Assembly: GCA_964007475.1 (NCBI GenBank)
Contig: OZ023275.1
Coordinates: 11,821,829-11,885,828, forward strand
Reading direction: 5' to 3'
Origin: Hybos culiciformis
Lineage: Eukaryota > Arthropoda > Insecta > Diptera > Hybotidae
Length of the DNA stretch: 64,000 nt
The notes below the pieces were generated by a model. That model saw only the letters and a list, made by a program, of their open reading frames with translations. It was not told the origin of the DNA and did not search any database. Below, piece after piece: positions 49,882 through 64,000 of this stretch. Position 1 is the first letter of the stretch; every line of letters begins with the position of its first letter. A program made the translations under genes and the position numbers.

Positions 49882-52800
49882 AACTCTCTTATCTGTTTAA
49901 TATACCTTTAGTTAAGAGTGAAATGCATCGGCAATAGATATTATAAGCTGAAAGATACATTAGGTATTTAGAAAGGATTTTAATAATTATGTGAAAACAT
50001 ATGTTGATGACATTATAACATGCTGTGCTTTATATATACATTATGTATATGTTATAAATATAAACGTCTATCTAACATTTATTGAAAATTGAGGAATACA
50101 GGGTAAGAGATTATTGAATTTTGATATTTAGTGTATTTAGATTTTGGTTTGATATAAATCTAAATGTATTTATATTAAAGTGCTGTATATTTAGGTTAAC
50201 AAATTTTCCAGACACAGTTGAAATTTCTCCTTAGTCAATTTCGAAAAAAAGATATTTTTACGAATTAATAATACTATTGTAAGTCAGTTTGAATAATTGT
50301 TAGTATTATTTATTTTTTACATTTTCAGTAAAAGTATATCGCAATTAGACTGAATACATATTAAATGAGAACTTAGTCATTAAAATCGGATGTCAAATGT
50401 GTTTCCGAGGTCCAAATGTAGAACAAATTTGTAAAGAAAACGAAGATTTATTATTACATACTGATATTCGTAGTCCACTCAAAGTTAGAAATTTGAGAAC
50501 TAATTTACAAGGAAGATAGATTTAATATAACTTAAATTTCTACTTAAATTAGAAATTTTGTTTCATTAAAAAAACGAGGACTTACAAATCTCACTAACAA
50601 TAATCACATTAATTAAGTCAAGAATGACTTAATTATTATAATTATTGTTATATAATTACCAAATGAGATATATTCCGCTGACAGCACCATGTAAAATTTG
50701 CTTTTTTTTTTTTTTAATATTTTCCATCATTGGTAAAGATAAAATTATGCATTTTTGATGAGAATACAATATAGATGTGAATAATCATATTTTATTGAGT
50801 TTCCTTTTAGAATGCATATAGTGATATAAACCATCATTTCACCAGGTAAACCAATATGTTTCATTTTAGTATTTAAAAAAAAAAACATATTTTTCTTTTT
50901 TTTTTTGCTGTTGTCATTTATTCTTACCAAAAGAGAAGTGCAGGTTTATTTAATAAATAAACAATTGTTGCAATATACTAATGTGAATCCTTTTTGCCCG
51001 TTAATCCTTGCTCTCTGATTTTTATATGCAATTCTTGGCTATATATAATTTACTCCTATCTAATAATTTTTCGTATATTTTTGATGAAAAATATGCTTTC
51101 CATTTTGAATATACTCTTGCTTTTAAAAATGATATTATATTATAAAACCCTCGTCCGTGTATATATGCAAATAGTGATTTAGCTGCAATTGCAATTTTGC
51201 AATAAATTGAATTTTCACAATTATTTTGTTTCAAATGTTAAGTTAATGGTTTTTTGATTTCTTGTATAATATGGTATTGAAGTTGATTCTGAATATGTAA
51301 AAGTGCCTATTTCAATGAAAATGAGATATTTACAATGTTTCTTAGACATTTTTTTTGGCTTAACAATATACCTTATTCGAAAACATTGATAGAAATTTTG
51401 TCAGAATTATTCGTTGTTCATAATAACAAGTTTAATGACTTTATTTCAAGTTAGAAGTAAATACATAAATGTAATATTTTTTATAGAAAAAAAAAGAAAC
51501 CTTGAAAAGTAGTTTTATACATTTGTAGAAAAGGACTTAGGGAAAAAAGGAAGTGTTAGTTCGTAAATTTTATTTAAATGCAATATGCCTATGTACCCCA
51601 ATTTAGCTTATTTTTTTTATTCGAATTTGATATACATGTATGTTGAAATATAAATTCATAAATAAATAAAAATACATATAATTTTATAATTGCATTTTGA
51701 ATCCTTTTAGACTTTTTTTTTTGTTTTTCTATATTAGGAGTACGTATGTAGAGAAAGCTATATACATATATCTAGTGTATATTTTTAAAGTGAAAATCCG
51801 ATATTTGCTAAAGTGAGCAATTTGTATTTATTTTCTATGAAGTTGAATTGAATAAGTATGATTTAAGTACATAATCACTTCTCATGTAGAATTTATTTGT
51901 TGAATTAATAATAACAGAAAAAAAAAAAGAAAAACCAATTTTTTTTTTTACATTATATTGAGATTTTATGCATTTTATTGAAATTGAAATGTAATTATAA
52001 GTAGAGATGTAATTATAAGATATTTAACAATGTGAGATAAGAATTAGTATGGACTTAGGAAGGTGACTTTAAAAGATTTTTGATTTTGATAGTGGCTGTG
52101 TATTAAAGCTCACTCTGCAGTAAAATTAAAATACGACTAAAATCCTACTAATATATATTATAAGTTTTATGTTGGGGTAAAAATAATTTAGGTATGTATT
52201 ACATTACGGTTGGGTGTACAAATTTTCGGGCTTCTATAAATTTTATTTCGGAACATTACAAACATTACAGGGCATTGCAATCCGACAAGCATTAAATTTT
52301 TCCAAATAAAATAAAGCTTTTTTTTTTATTATTTGGAAATGACTAGAGACCACAATGTTTAAAACGTTATGGCGAATCTAATTTACATAAAAAAAACATT
52401 ATGAATTCCTTAAATAACTTCGTAATCATTATTATTATTAATATAAAACCATTTTAGAATTAACATAAAACTATAAAGACGGTGAAGAAATTATTTTGCA
52501 TGATCTAATATCACTTTCCATTCCTATATTTATATATATATTTTTTAATGTATATATAAAAGTCATTAAAAGCATTGGTTATTTTCTTTTATATAAAAAT
52601 ACCTCTCATTCTATTTTGCCACCAATATAAAATATAATATTAAAATTATCATTTTTATTGATATTATAAATGTTGTTATCCTTATGGAAGAAATTTAATA
52701 CGATTTTATGCATAAAATTACATCAACGATATATTCTTAAATACATACATAAAATATATTTTTCTCGTTATAAATTATGTAAAGAATATATACGATAAAA

Positions 52801-55800
52801 ATTTTGCTATTTAATGTCTGCTATCGCGATATTCAATTTTCCTGAAAATTTAGATCAAATAAACTAATAATTCATATAAATATATTCTTACAATGTAAAC
52901 AATAAACTTACAACGCAAGATGGTACATACTTTAATATATTTTCAAGGAAAAAATTGTTTGGATATAGTTATTATCAAGTTCATTATATTAAACCTATTT
53001 TTAAGATTTCGTAGAACTTACTATTTACATCTTCAAATAAAAGTCTGATAATTATTCAAAGTGAAGAATGCTCTCAACTTGCCTCTATTTACATTTTAAA
53101 TCAGACATAGCTTTAAAAATATAATTTATATAGCTTTAAGATACTCTCAACAATAAGTCTGAGCAAAAATTCTCCTATTTCGAAACCTTATTGAATGTTT
53201 TTAATTAGATTCATTGAAGAGAGAGAAATAAATGTATAATTCGTACCACCAATAATTTGAGTACTTATGTTAGTTCGATTACTTTTTACTTTATACACAT
53301 AAATAAAAATTGTTAAAGAGCAAGGAACGTTACTCCATGCTCAGAAAAGGTTTACCATATATACTTTCATTATGTGATGCAAATTTTTTTATTCACTTTC
53401 CATTCCAAATTTTTCACCATTAGAAAGTTAAAATTCGTATAATAATTATGATTTTGCATAAAATAATAATATAATCTATATTTTTATAATATTAACGACC
53501 ATAAAAATAACAAAACAAAAAAAAATATATTATTCTAATTAGCCAATAATAATAGCAGAATTTTATGTGAAAAAATAAAAAAACATTTCTTAATGTTCAG
53601 GTTCAGATAAAAGATACTTCATATTTGAGTTTCCTTTAACTTTTTTTTCACATCTTAAACAAACTAAATACATATATGTAGTCTTTTACCGTATATCAAT
53701 TTATATGCAAATATTAAACCTATATAGTTATATAACTTATACTTGTAGAATAATTAAAAAGAAATCAGCTAAATATTTTTAGAATATTAATATTAAGTGT
53801 TGTTGATGGTTTTTTCATGAATTTGGATATACAAGAGATATATTTTTAATATTTAATGATATAGGTACAAGAGTATTTTTGGGAAATATTAGTATTGGTA
53901 TTAATAGTATCTGAGGTAAATGCACTTCTGTGCCTAAACTTATAAAATATTTACAAGTGCGTTTATGTTGACTATGAAATAATTAGTGTGAAATTAATGC
54001 AAAGACAAGCACGTGATTAAGTCAGAAATAAATAAATAAGATATTCTGGGATAAGTTGAGAATCTGTAAGTGTTAACAATTTGATAACATTTCCCAAGAA
54101 AAATATATTTTCAAAATGGCTATAAGGTTTAGTTATTTTTGTAATGTTTATGGTTTTGTTTATATATGTATATATGTATAGAAAAAAAAAATATTATTAT
54201 TAATTTATCACTGATAAGATAGGAGATTTAAAATTATTCATTTATACCCTGGAAAAAAGATTTCATTTCAACTCAGATCTATGAACTACAAACTGCACAA
54301 AAAATTAATACCTATAAAAAGAAATTTTTAAAATAAATCCATTTAACTGAATTAGTTTCGGACAGAAAGATAATAACCATCGGTTGATATAGTTTTTATT
54401 TTATAGTTTCTAATAATATGGGTATATTTTTGGTTTTTAATAAGAAAAAAAAAATAAAAAATTTTTCAAAATATAATTAATTTTATAACCAACAACAGGT
54501 ATATAAATATAACGCAATCGCATATAATATAATATTTTTAGATATTAGATTACGCTAATTTGAAACTTTAATAATACATTATAGAAGAGGAAGTTTAGGT
54601 TTATGGATTTTCTACCGAAGTAGTTATTATTATTATGAAAAATGAATTTCAGAAGCAATAATTATAAAACTAAAATATTTATATATATATTGAATTTAAT
54701 TTATAATTTTAGTTAAAAATTTCAATGATAAACAAAAATAGCTTTCTCTTCATACATATAAAAAAAAAGACTTCCGCTTCGATTAATTTTTTTTTTTATC
54801 AATATTATTATATTTTATTATTTATGTATGAATGTTTTAAGAAAAAAAAATTTTTAAGTTCAGAATATCATTCTAAATCTAAATAAAAAAGTTCACATCA
54901 AAATTTTTCTAAATTATTTTGAGTTCAATACAAAATATAGAAATTATACTTTATTTAAGAAGTTTTCGAGTTAGAATTTATTTTAAATTTATAAAATAAT
55001 AAAATTTGAAATTAAACAAATGAAAAATCAATGAATTTTTATTTTTTCTGATTTGTGTTATTTCAAAATTACTATACATGACATAGAATACATGTACGTC
55101 AACTGTATATTCATTAATTTAATACTGCTGATGTATTATTTTATGTTTGTCAAAAAAGTAGGGCGAACATATTATATGTAATATGTTGTATCTATATATG
55201 TAATATACCATTGTATTTAATGATCATTTGAAAATTTATCCATTTAAGTGTTCCCACAAGTTAACAATTCGTGTATTACAATGAATAATAAGAATAAATT
55301 TATATCAATACGATATTGTTTTATTACTGTAATATCATTTACTATATTTATTTGAGAGAAAAAAAATAAAATTTTGTTTTTCTGGGTTTCATCAAACTTA
55401 TTTCATTAAACTAATTGGAATTAATTTTTGTATAGCATTATTGAAAACTAATATTAAGTTGAATGAAAAATGATTATTTTATTCTTATATGTTTAAATAC
55501 GAATTGTTTTGCTTTTTTAATAATCAAGTGCCCAATAATGAAGTGTTCTTAAACTGTATTATAAGATTACATATATTTTTCTTAATTTATAATCTAAGTT
55601 GAAGTTTGAGAAAATGTATTTGGTTGTCCACTCAATCTGTCTGTTCTAAAAATGTAACATTAACATTTTTTTTGCATGTATAATAAAATTATGTATCACA
55701 CTTGCAAAGTTTAATGTTATGTTTATTTCCATTTATTTTTAGATTTAATTACAAAGATAAGATACATTTTTTCAATTTACATAATATTATCAAGTGAAAA

Positions 55801-56179
55801 TATTAACATTCAAACATTGATTGAATGAGCTAAGCACCGAGTTGAAATTCAATTCAAAATATGATCACCGATCCGGTGTAAATCATAATTTTAATCTATG
55901 AAAATCTTGTAATCTGTATTAATTTTTATTTTCTTAAAATTTGGTACGAAATCTTAATTAATAAAATAGAATCTTTTACTTACTTCTTTAACTGGAGGCA
56001 ACAGCATTTAAAATTATTATTATATTAAGTATCAAAACAATATGAAAACAAAAAAAAAAAAAATTAAATTTACATTGAAAAAAAGAAAAACAATATTGCA
56101 AAATTAAATAATTTTATCAATGCCACAGCAGTGGAAAATAATGTAATCAAAATTACTGCCGATTTAATAAATATTTTTT

Positions 56180-56202
56180 TATTATTATTATTATTATTAT
56201 TA
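56180..56202 (+). repeat. ATT microsatellite
   Basis: About seven ATT units in a row, after a T run. Confidence 0.9.
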
Positions 56203-58539
56203 CTTTTTTTTGCGCGCCCTATTAATTAAGCTTGTTGTTTGGAGTTATTTGAAGAATATTGGAAGTGAACGATTTTTGTTAATTCAGCAATGTTGTATAC
56301 TGATAATATTGTTAATGACATAAAAAGAATTTAGAAATGTGATTATGAATGATTAATAAGTAGGAAATTCTTAAAATTTTAAATATTTTTTGATTAAATT
56401 TATTTGGAAAAGCTTGTATAGCATTTTTTGATTATTATTTAATATCTTGAAAAACATTTTTTTTTATTTATTATAAGTTTACATAAATAAGAACTTATAT
56501 CACGCTTAAATATGGCATACAATTTATAAGTCATTAAAATAATTTTTGGAAAATTCTCAGTATAAGATAAGAAAGATTTGTGCAATATCCCACACATAAT
56601 GTTCTCAGTTTTTGTAATCGATCAGTTTCAATTTCCTTTTATTTCTTAATTAATCAAGTATAATTCTTTAAACCTTATATATGTATTAGAATATCCAAAA
56701 TAGTATTAACTTCGCAATTAAATAATTCATATAAAATCATATAGGTACTACCTATAATTATTATTCAAATCCTTTTTTGATTTTTACACATATGTCAATT
56801 TCATATGTCAATTTAATATAGGTTTTCTATTTCTTAAATCATTTTTGAGCTTTCAATGTTTGGCTTAATTTCAATTCGTCTGTCTTTGATCACTTCTGTC
56901 CATACGACTTCTAATTCAAAATATTTGGCTATACTACAAAGTAACGTTTTGTTGAAAAAGATTTTAAGAATATTTAATAATAATATAATAAAAATAATTT
57001 TTTTTTTTTGCTTAAGTATCTACTTACAAAAATTTTCTCTAATCTTACATAGATATTGTATGCAACCAACAAAAACATAAAATAATTTCATATTAAAAGA
57101 CTTTCCAAGTTAACACTTAAGATATGGTGAATAAACATATGGAAAGTTTATTGAAAATTACAACGATAAATATTTCGCGTATTTACATTCTTATGTAGAA
57201 ATCTCTGTAATCTTTATAATAGGATAAAAAAAAATTACAATTTGCATTTTCTTATGTCCTTGCAAAAATTAGAATTTTTTCTGTTATGTGCATTTTCTGT
57301 GAAAAACATATTTTGTTATGAGTGAAATTTATGTAAATTACTTGTTTACAGTTTGAAAATTACAGGAAAAGATTTAACTTATTTTTTATGTAATCTATGA
57401 GAACTGTATTATATATACAGTCATCATTGTAGGAAGTGTTATCAATCAATGTTTTATACGCTATGCTGATTATCGAATGAATGTTATCTTTGAAACACTT
57501 TGTACGGGTTACGAATCATCATAATAGACAGCTATTTTTTCTTATACTGACTGTGTCTATATCTAGCAAATATCTAGTTATATATTTAGAACTAAATGGA
57601 TGTTAAATAGACTATACGTCAGATAAGTGCATATAATAGCTTGAGATTTGCATTACAGATTGCAATTACAGAAACCTTATTACACCTTAATTTTTATAGT
57701 TTTGCTTATTTTAATTTTTTGATTTGGGATTCCAATTTCATAGTGTATTTGATTTTAGAGTAGAATGTGTTCAAGCTTTAACTTTATATTGCGGACAATT
57801 ATTTCTCAAACCTCAAACTTTAGATGTAATGAAAAAAGAATAAAATAATATGATTATTAACTTAATTCCTTTTATATTTTGCCAATATAATAAACTTAAT
57901 CTTATTTGAACAAAAAAAAAAAGTAAAGTACTAATTAGCAAATAAAATTCTTTGAAAAGTTTTAATTTTTTTTATTTTCATTATCGATTTTTATTTATAA
58001 AAACTCCCATTATTTTTCGTTATTTTTTTTTGTTTTTCTTACCCCGAAAAAATAATATGAAAGAGTTGCTAAAAATATGTGAAAAATAAGGGAAAAAAAG
58101 TTTTAATTTTTAATGTTTTCAGTTATATTTTTTTTTATGACTAATTAAATGCAAATTATTTTAACTAAAATTATTGCATGATTAAATGAAATATAGTATA
58201 CGAAACTGGTTTTATTGTAAAAATTTGATTATATATAAATGAATTTAATTGCATTTGTTCATTGAAAGTAATTAAATAATTGTTCTATTTTTTTTTTTGG
58301 TTTAAAAAAAAGGTAAATATTATTTTATAAATCATTTTATTTTAAATAAACATTTTTTTGGTTATTTATTAACTGTATTCTTGGAAAACTCATTTGTATT
58401 CCTAAGTTTTCACTGAAAAACTATTATTTACAGAAAATTTATTTAGATAGAGTCTGACTTTGTGTTTCATGATATATTTTTACACATATTTTACATATTT
58501 TTTCAAGAGTAAATTCTGCATTATCAAATTACGATTTTT

Positions 58540-58757
58540 AGTTTATTAATGTTCGACGTTAATAACTTTGAGGTGATGTGGTTTCAACATAGTATTGTGG
58601 CCCAAGCTATACAATTGATGTGTTGAAGCAAAAGTTCAGGAAATCAGTAATTTCAAAAAATGGACCTGTAGGTTGACTACCAAGATCATGTGATTTTACA
58701 CTTTTGGACTTTTGTGTTATGGACAATGTCAAATTTTATGTCAAAATTTTACGTTAA
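58540..58757 (+). pseudogene. Decayed mariner-like transposase fragment
   Basis: One frame gives FDVNNFEVMWFQ. After a frameshift near 58600 another gives TIDVLKQKFRKSVISKNGPV, then a stop, then LPRSCDFTLLDF and VKFYVKIL, ending at TAA 58755. These match the C-terminal catalytic region of an insect mariner-related family whose intact form has WFQQDGA, ETIDLL and a WPPRSCDLTPLDYFLWG-type block. The QDGA aspartate position is lost, Trp is replaced by a stop and frameshifts are present, so this is an old, dead copy. No terminal repeats were found. Confidence 0.75.
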
Positions 58758-60805
58758 ATTTGATACACAAAATTCATTCATACAAAAACTTCATAATTCC
58801 GTAATTAATAGGCATCTTATGTAAATGTTGTTTAATTTACCTTTAAAATTGTTGTATTTTTAAATAGAAAACACTTTATTCACATTTTCATATGCCAACC
58901 AACCGCAATAAAAAGTCAAAATAAAAATCATTTTTTAATCGATTTCAATACATTGTGATATTTTTAAAAATTTTAAAAATTTAGGAATTTGAAAAATTAG
59001 GTTTATTAAAATATACGATACGACTACCGTTATAACTAACCAGAGAATATAGCTTATATTTGTGACCAAATAATCTGAAATGACGATTTAAATTGGCATA
59101 TTTATGATTAAACAAAAAAAAGAAAGAAAAGAATAATAGAATTTTTGTGAAAAACTTTCCAAAAGAAAACCATAAACTAAATTGAAATATTTATCTTTTA
59201 ATAAGGTCTTGAGTAATAAATTTAAAAGTATTTTATATAAAAATTGAATAAATAATAGTTATTTCTATTTTAGTAATATTTTAAAGTGTAACTTTTAATC
59301 TTTAGATTTGTATAATATTTCAAATTTTGATGTAATAATTTTAAATTACAATGCAGCATTACTTACTGCTTTGCATCTTAAAAATATATGAATTCAAAAA
59401 TTTTGCATTTTTATTTATCAGAATTAAAGGAAATATAATATAACTAAAAGTGTAGTAAAACCCGTGAATAGTTTAAAAAAATATTATCAAACTAAGTTTA
59501 AGCTGTAAACTTCTTAGGACTCTAGGTATAATTAAATTATTAAGAAAGATACATATATTAATATTAATAATTGATATAAAAATAGTAGTTATAAAAATAA
59601 ACGAAAGTTATTTATATGCAATTACTATTTGCCGGCATTGCACAAAGTACTATAGATTCTTCAGACAAGGCGTGTTAAATAATTTCTTAATGCTCTATGA
59701 AGTGTGATGGAATATTTTTATGTCCTATCTCTACAACAAAAATATATTAACCCCAAAATTATGACATTACGAAAGTATTGTTGATGTATTCTTAATCACT
59801 GTTTAAATTTTACCATTTTAAGATTTCGCAATTTTATAAAAATGATAATATGATATAATAATTTACTATGTCCCAATTGTAGCGCGGCTTAAAATTCATG
59901 GATGCTTAACCCATATATTTTTAATGAAATAAATTAGAAATTTTCTGAGATTTTCGATAAAAATCTTATACATTTTCTGAAAATTTTCCTAGTAGCAAAA
60001 AAAAAAAAAAACAAAAAAATATATAAATAAACACAACATATGAGGCCTATAACATTTTGAAAAAGATTCAAATCCTTTCTATGCCGAAGTTTTCTTGTAT
60101 ATGTAGCAAAAAATAAAAAAAAATCATAGATACTTTATGCTGTATTTGGAATAGTCATAAAATATTCTTTCTATTTGCAAAATTCATCTACGATGCATCA
60201 GTTACTATTATTTATCATTTCTTCCAAACTGAACTGAACAAGCTACAACATTCTACAACATAAATGAATATAAATATAAATATATGTACCAACAGATCAA
60301 AATTTTCTAAAAATTTTGAAATTTCAAGCAAATATCCTTTCAGAATTCTTAAATAATTATAATCAAGTTTTTCTATATTATATGATAGAAATTGGGCTTG
60401 AGTGCAATATAGTATTTAATTTAGTTTTAATTTGTTACATTTACGTAGTGTTGTTGTTCAAAAAAAAGTTTTAGCCGCCGATGAAATTTAATCACCAAAA
60501 GATATTCAAAATCTAGAAATATTTGGATACATATTGATTTATCTAAGTGAATATGTACAGTACATACATTTTGTTCAAATTCGTTTTGTTCGGCTAGAAA
60601 TAGAGAAACTTCTAGAAAACACATTTATTATCGACAACAAAATTTCAAAGGTTTGTAAATGGTATGTTCTTTTGCAATGGTTATAGTTCACAAAAAAAAA
60701 TGTATATTCTCGTTTAGAAACCGAAATTTTTAAACAGTTTAATGCGAATTTACATTTAACGACCAAAAATTTGTCTGAAATTGTTAAACAATATTTTTTG
60801 ATATA
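58758..60805. other. Non-coding AT-rich stretch
   Basis: Nothing beyond homopolymer tracts and short accidental frames; the minus-strand frames near 60427-60766 have no recognisable motif. Confidence 0.45.
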
Positions 60806-61036
60806 TCGTCTGCTCAGAAATGAAACAACGTATAATGAAAAGTATAGTTTCGAGTAATTTGAGTTTAAAGATTTGAAAATTTATAAAAACGTATGGAACA
60901 TAAACATAAAATTTTCATCAAAAAAACACATTTTAATCAACATTAAGAATATCACAAAGTAGTTGTATAAAATCGAGTACGAGGAATCGAATGGTGCGTG
61001 TAAATATCATACGTTGTTTCATTTCTGAGCAGACGA
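60806..61036. mobile_element. 231-bp MITE with TA target duplication
   Basis: Inverted ends TCGTCTGCTCAGAAATGAAA continuing CAACGTAT are nearly perfect over 28 bp, flanked by TA on both sides (60804-60805 and 61037-61038). TA duplication and small size suggest a Tc1/mariner-type MITE. The interior has no coding capacity. Confidence 0.8.
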
Positions 61037-64000
61037 TATGTTGTTAACAATAATGTGGAGCGAGCTTAACTTAAGTAAACTGTTGAAAATTATTCAAATT
61101 CCAAATTATATTTCTAATAATTGTGTGATGTTGAGTGATCAATTTATTTGAGATTCAACGTATTGATTTGGAATCAACTTATTATAAATCTTATTACATA
61201 TATGGATAATTGTATATTAGTGAATTTTGTAACATATTTGAATTGAAATTGAAAATGTTATGAAAATGACTTGCATTTTATTTTATAAAATATTTTATAT
61301 AAATTTTTAAAACTTTATTAGAAAATATCCTGAGTCTTTGATTTTGTTAAACAAACAATATATTTTACGGATATATATATATATATATATGATGTACATA
61401 TAATGTAATGTTGTAAGTGGAGGAGAAGTGATATCTAAAAATTTTAAATAATATTAAGAACTAAAAAGAATTTATTAAAATATTATGCACATTTGTATTA
61501 AATGTTGATTCGAGTTGTAACCAATTTCCATTTCTACTTAGTCTTTATGTTTTTATTTCTAATATTTAATTTGTATATTTAGAAAATTTTGATTTTGATT
61601 CATATACGAACCATAAATCAACTTCTCATTTAAAATTATAATCAAAAAAGTTAAAATTCTATATTTTTTAATATTTCTATAAGATATTATAAAATTGTTA
61701 ATAACAGTTTCAGTTGTAATGTAGAGTCCGATTCCTAAAATAAATTCTTAAATGTATAAACTAAGTTTATCAAATCTATAAAGAAGTTGTGTGGATAACA
61801 AATTTATGGTGTTTGTGGTATAATATATTATTAATTTTATAATATTTAAATAAATCCATCGAAGGTACAATTCCTATCGAAACTATTGCAATTTCGAAAT
61901 TTTTAATTATACATTATAAAACAGCAACAACCATCAAATATGTGGTTTGACATTATTATGGTCCCACACTAATTTAATGATTCGCACTGCAAGTGTATTA
62001 TTACTTCTAACAATCTTCAAGATTTCAATCATACCATGCAACCAAATACTTTTTACTATAATTTCATTCAAAATTTTATCAACGCAAATACTTACTAAAG
62101 TCAAAAACAAATTTCCACTGACTGATTTTATTTGTATTTATAGAATATGAGTTGCCTAAAATGAATGCATTATAATATATATATTTATTATATTTATATT
62201 TTTTTCATATATTAAAGTAAAATTTAATATTTATTGCTATCAATTAATATAAATTTGAAATACAGATAAAACATTAAAATTATAAAAAAATAAAAATGAA
62301 TATAAGAATTTCATCCTTGATGGATTTTTAATTATCGGTTTGATTAAGAAGAATATACTATAAAATTTTGAAAAATGATAATTATCGGTACGTAAATATA
62401 CTGACAAATATATATGTATGTAACGTACCACAGTCATATATCTGGCTGTAATATTAAACTTGTTTAGCTCCCATTTAGGATATAAATTTGTTTTTTTCTT
62501 GTTTTTCTTTTTTTTTTTAACTTTATATTTTGATTAAACTTCCTTTATAGATTATTAGCCTTTGGCATACACATCAACTGAACATTAGTCTTATTTCCAT
62601 GGTTTTTTTTTAACATTTTTCTGAAATGTTAAATATAAAAAAAAATAAAGTTCAGTTTATAGATTTAGTTCAATATAAATTTAGTCGTTTATTTTTCTGC
62701 TTTTTTGATTTCAATATTAAGGTTATTACATATAGAAATTTTTTGTTAACATAGAGTTGTTTAGTATGTACAGGGTTGAGTTACAATACGTTTTGATAGA
62801 TTCACTATTTATAATTATTCAAGTATGTTATCTGTATAATTTACTGGACTTCTGCATTGGATAGGCTTTTATTTTGTAACTAATCGATAAATTAAATCAA
62901 TTAATTATTGGATTATATTTCAGTCGCTAGGAAGACTGGCTGGAAACTTTGTTCAGCGCTAGAGTGAAACAGACTGTTCATAGAAATGCTCTACCTCCTT
63001 TATAAATAAACCGATTTCAATAAATCAAAATGATTTTTGAAGCCAAAAGATTTCTCGAAAAAAAGAGCTGGCGTACTTTTTTTCAAATTTTTTTGGCCTC
63101 TAAAAATGAGGTTGCGCCAAACATTCTCCTACGAGACTGGGTCACAAATGTACAAAAGTAAAAACGGAAAAAGTTACCTAAAACCATCACTAAGTGAGCA
63201 GCCCAGAATTTTGATTTTTTTTCTTTATTTTATAAGAATTTAGTCAATTTTTAAGATTTAAGCTCGCTTTGTTTAGACCTTCGATGAAGTACGTTGAAAT
63301 TTAATTTTGGTGTTTTAAATTATTTACTTTTTTTTATTCTAATTTTCAAATGTCTGAAACGTCTCAAATCAATTTTTGATTCAACCACTTTGTTTCTTAA
63401 GTCATCGTTTTCGGTTTTTCTTAATGTCAATGGAATATTCAAATTTTTTTTTTATATTATTGAGTTGTGTTAAATTCAGCTGTTATGTTAAATGAGAATT
63501 TTATTCCAAGCACAACAACCCTTAATCCATAAAGAGACTCAAATTATTTTACAGATGGCATTTATCATTTTGAAATTTTTTTAAGTATTTCCCGGCAATG
63601 ATACATTTCTTTTTTTTTTTTATTAAATATATACATATGTATTTTTTTTAGTAGACGAAAACAAAATATTATTGCGTGTGAGCTAATTCATATATTTCTG
63701 AATATTCTGATGAATTGATATCCATCAATCAGATTGAAGTTTTTTTCCTCATTTATCGTGGTCTAAATAATATTTTCGTTTGTACATTATAATTTAATAA
63801 TTTATTTTTTATTTTGTATATATGTATATATACTGAAAAAAAAAATATAATCATCTTTTGGCGGCTCTTTTTTCTTTCAACAGTTAAAGATAATAAAATT
63901 AAAAAAAAATTATATTTTTATTATTCATTTCAAAATTTTATTTTAACATTATTGGATTCAATAAAAAAATTGCGCCTAAAGTTTGAAGTTTGCAATTTAA
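61037..64000. other. Non-coding AT-rich stretch to the window end
   Basis: A TA microsatellite lies at 61371-61390. A less AT-rich part at about 62920-63220 has a 68-codon plus-strand frame (63037-63243) with no recognisable motif and no splice context. Nothing else stands out. Confidence 0.4.

Larger units (their letters stand above)
40269..58539. other. Long gene-free AT-rich region, right part
   Basis: As for the left part, I see no supported gene. It holds dense poly(A)/poly(T) tracts of 12-18 bases (several at 40430-40600), three spaced copies of AAATAAATGTAGTAAA at 42403-42510, and ATA/TTA microsatellites. A slightly less AT-rich segment at 47500-47800 shows no conserved frame. Confidence 0.45.

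Noticed and set aside
55868..55892. Short palindrome around CACCGATCCGGTG
   Set aside because: It is a single imperfect 24-bp palindrome with no partner or gene nearby, so a regulatory role cannot be supported.
62920..63243. Possible exon or transposon piece near the right edge
   Set aside because: The 68-codon frame has no recognisable residues pattern, and I found no inverted ends or splice sites.
1..64000. tRNA, rRNA or CRISPR features
   Set aside because: I noticed no tRNA B-box with a fitting cloverleaf and no rRNA-like sequence, and the spaced repeats seen are transposon or microsatellite repeats in a eukaryotic genome.

Overview
This is an animal, almost certainly insect, nuclear window. 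It is extremely AT-rich, with multi-exon genes, short GT-AG introns, nested DNA transposons and truncated non-LTR retrotransposons. Four protein genes can be modelled, all between 12.4 and 29.0 kb. I worked by eye, so exon joins rest on reading phase, splice dinucleotides and family resemblance.

1-12.4 kb is a transposon graveyard: a 248-bp foldback MITE with a 10-bp target duplication; a 12-bp GC-rich minisatellite; a MITE-like inverted-repeat element; two minus-strand non-LTR retrotransposon ends, one split by a CACTG-ended DNA transposon and one split by a hAT element; a Harbinger-like MITE that carries a second, hAT-like MITE; and a pogo/Tigger-like fragment.

12.4-22.0 kb holds one five-exon plus-strand gene for a 2398-residue C2H2 zinc-finger protein that I cannot name. 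Its N-terminus begins with SUMO-interaction-like motifs and contains a tandem duplication of about 1.5 kb. A hAT MITE and a foldback repeat sit in its introns. 23.4-26.0 kb holds a complete four-exon N-acetylglucosamine-6-sulfatase gene on the minus strand (lysosomal degradation of heparan and keratan sulfate). 26.25-27.03 kb holds a two-exon minus-strand gene for a 52-residue single-pass protein resembling the mitochondrial import subunit Tom6. 28.03-29.0 kb holds a three-exon plus-strand gene for HSCB, the mitochondrial J-domain co-chaperone of iron-sulfur cluster transfer. The Tom6-like and HSCB genes are head to head across about 1 kb, and a second Harbinger-like MITE lies in that shared promoter space.

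29-64 kb shows no gene I can support. It is AT-rich with very frequent poly(A)/poly(T) tracts and a few microsatellites. I found only two clear transposon traces: a decayed mariner-like transposase piece near 58.6 kb and a 231-bp inverted-repeat MITE near 60.9 kb. It may be intergenic, or a large intron or very long UTR of a gene outside the window. A short, less AT-rich island near 40.2 kb stands out.

The most distinctive observations are the duplicated SUMO-interaction-like N-terminus, the chain of datable nested transposons, and two Harbinger-like MITEs whose internal palindromes differ in a coordinated way.
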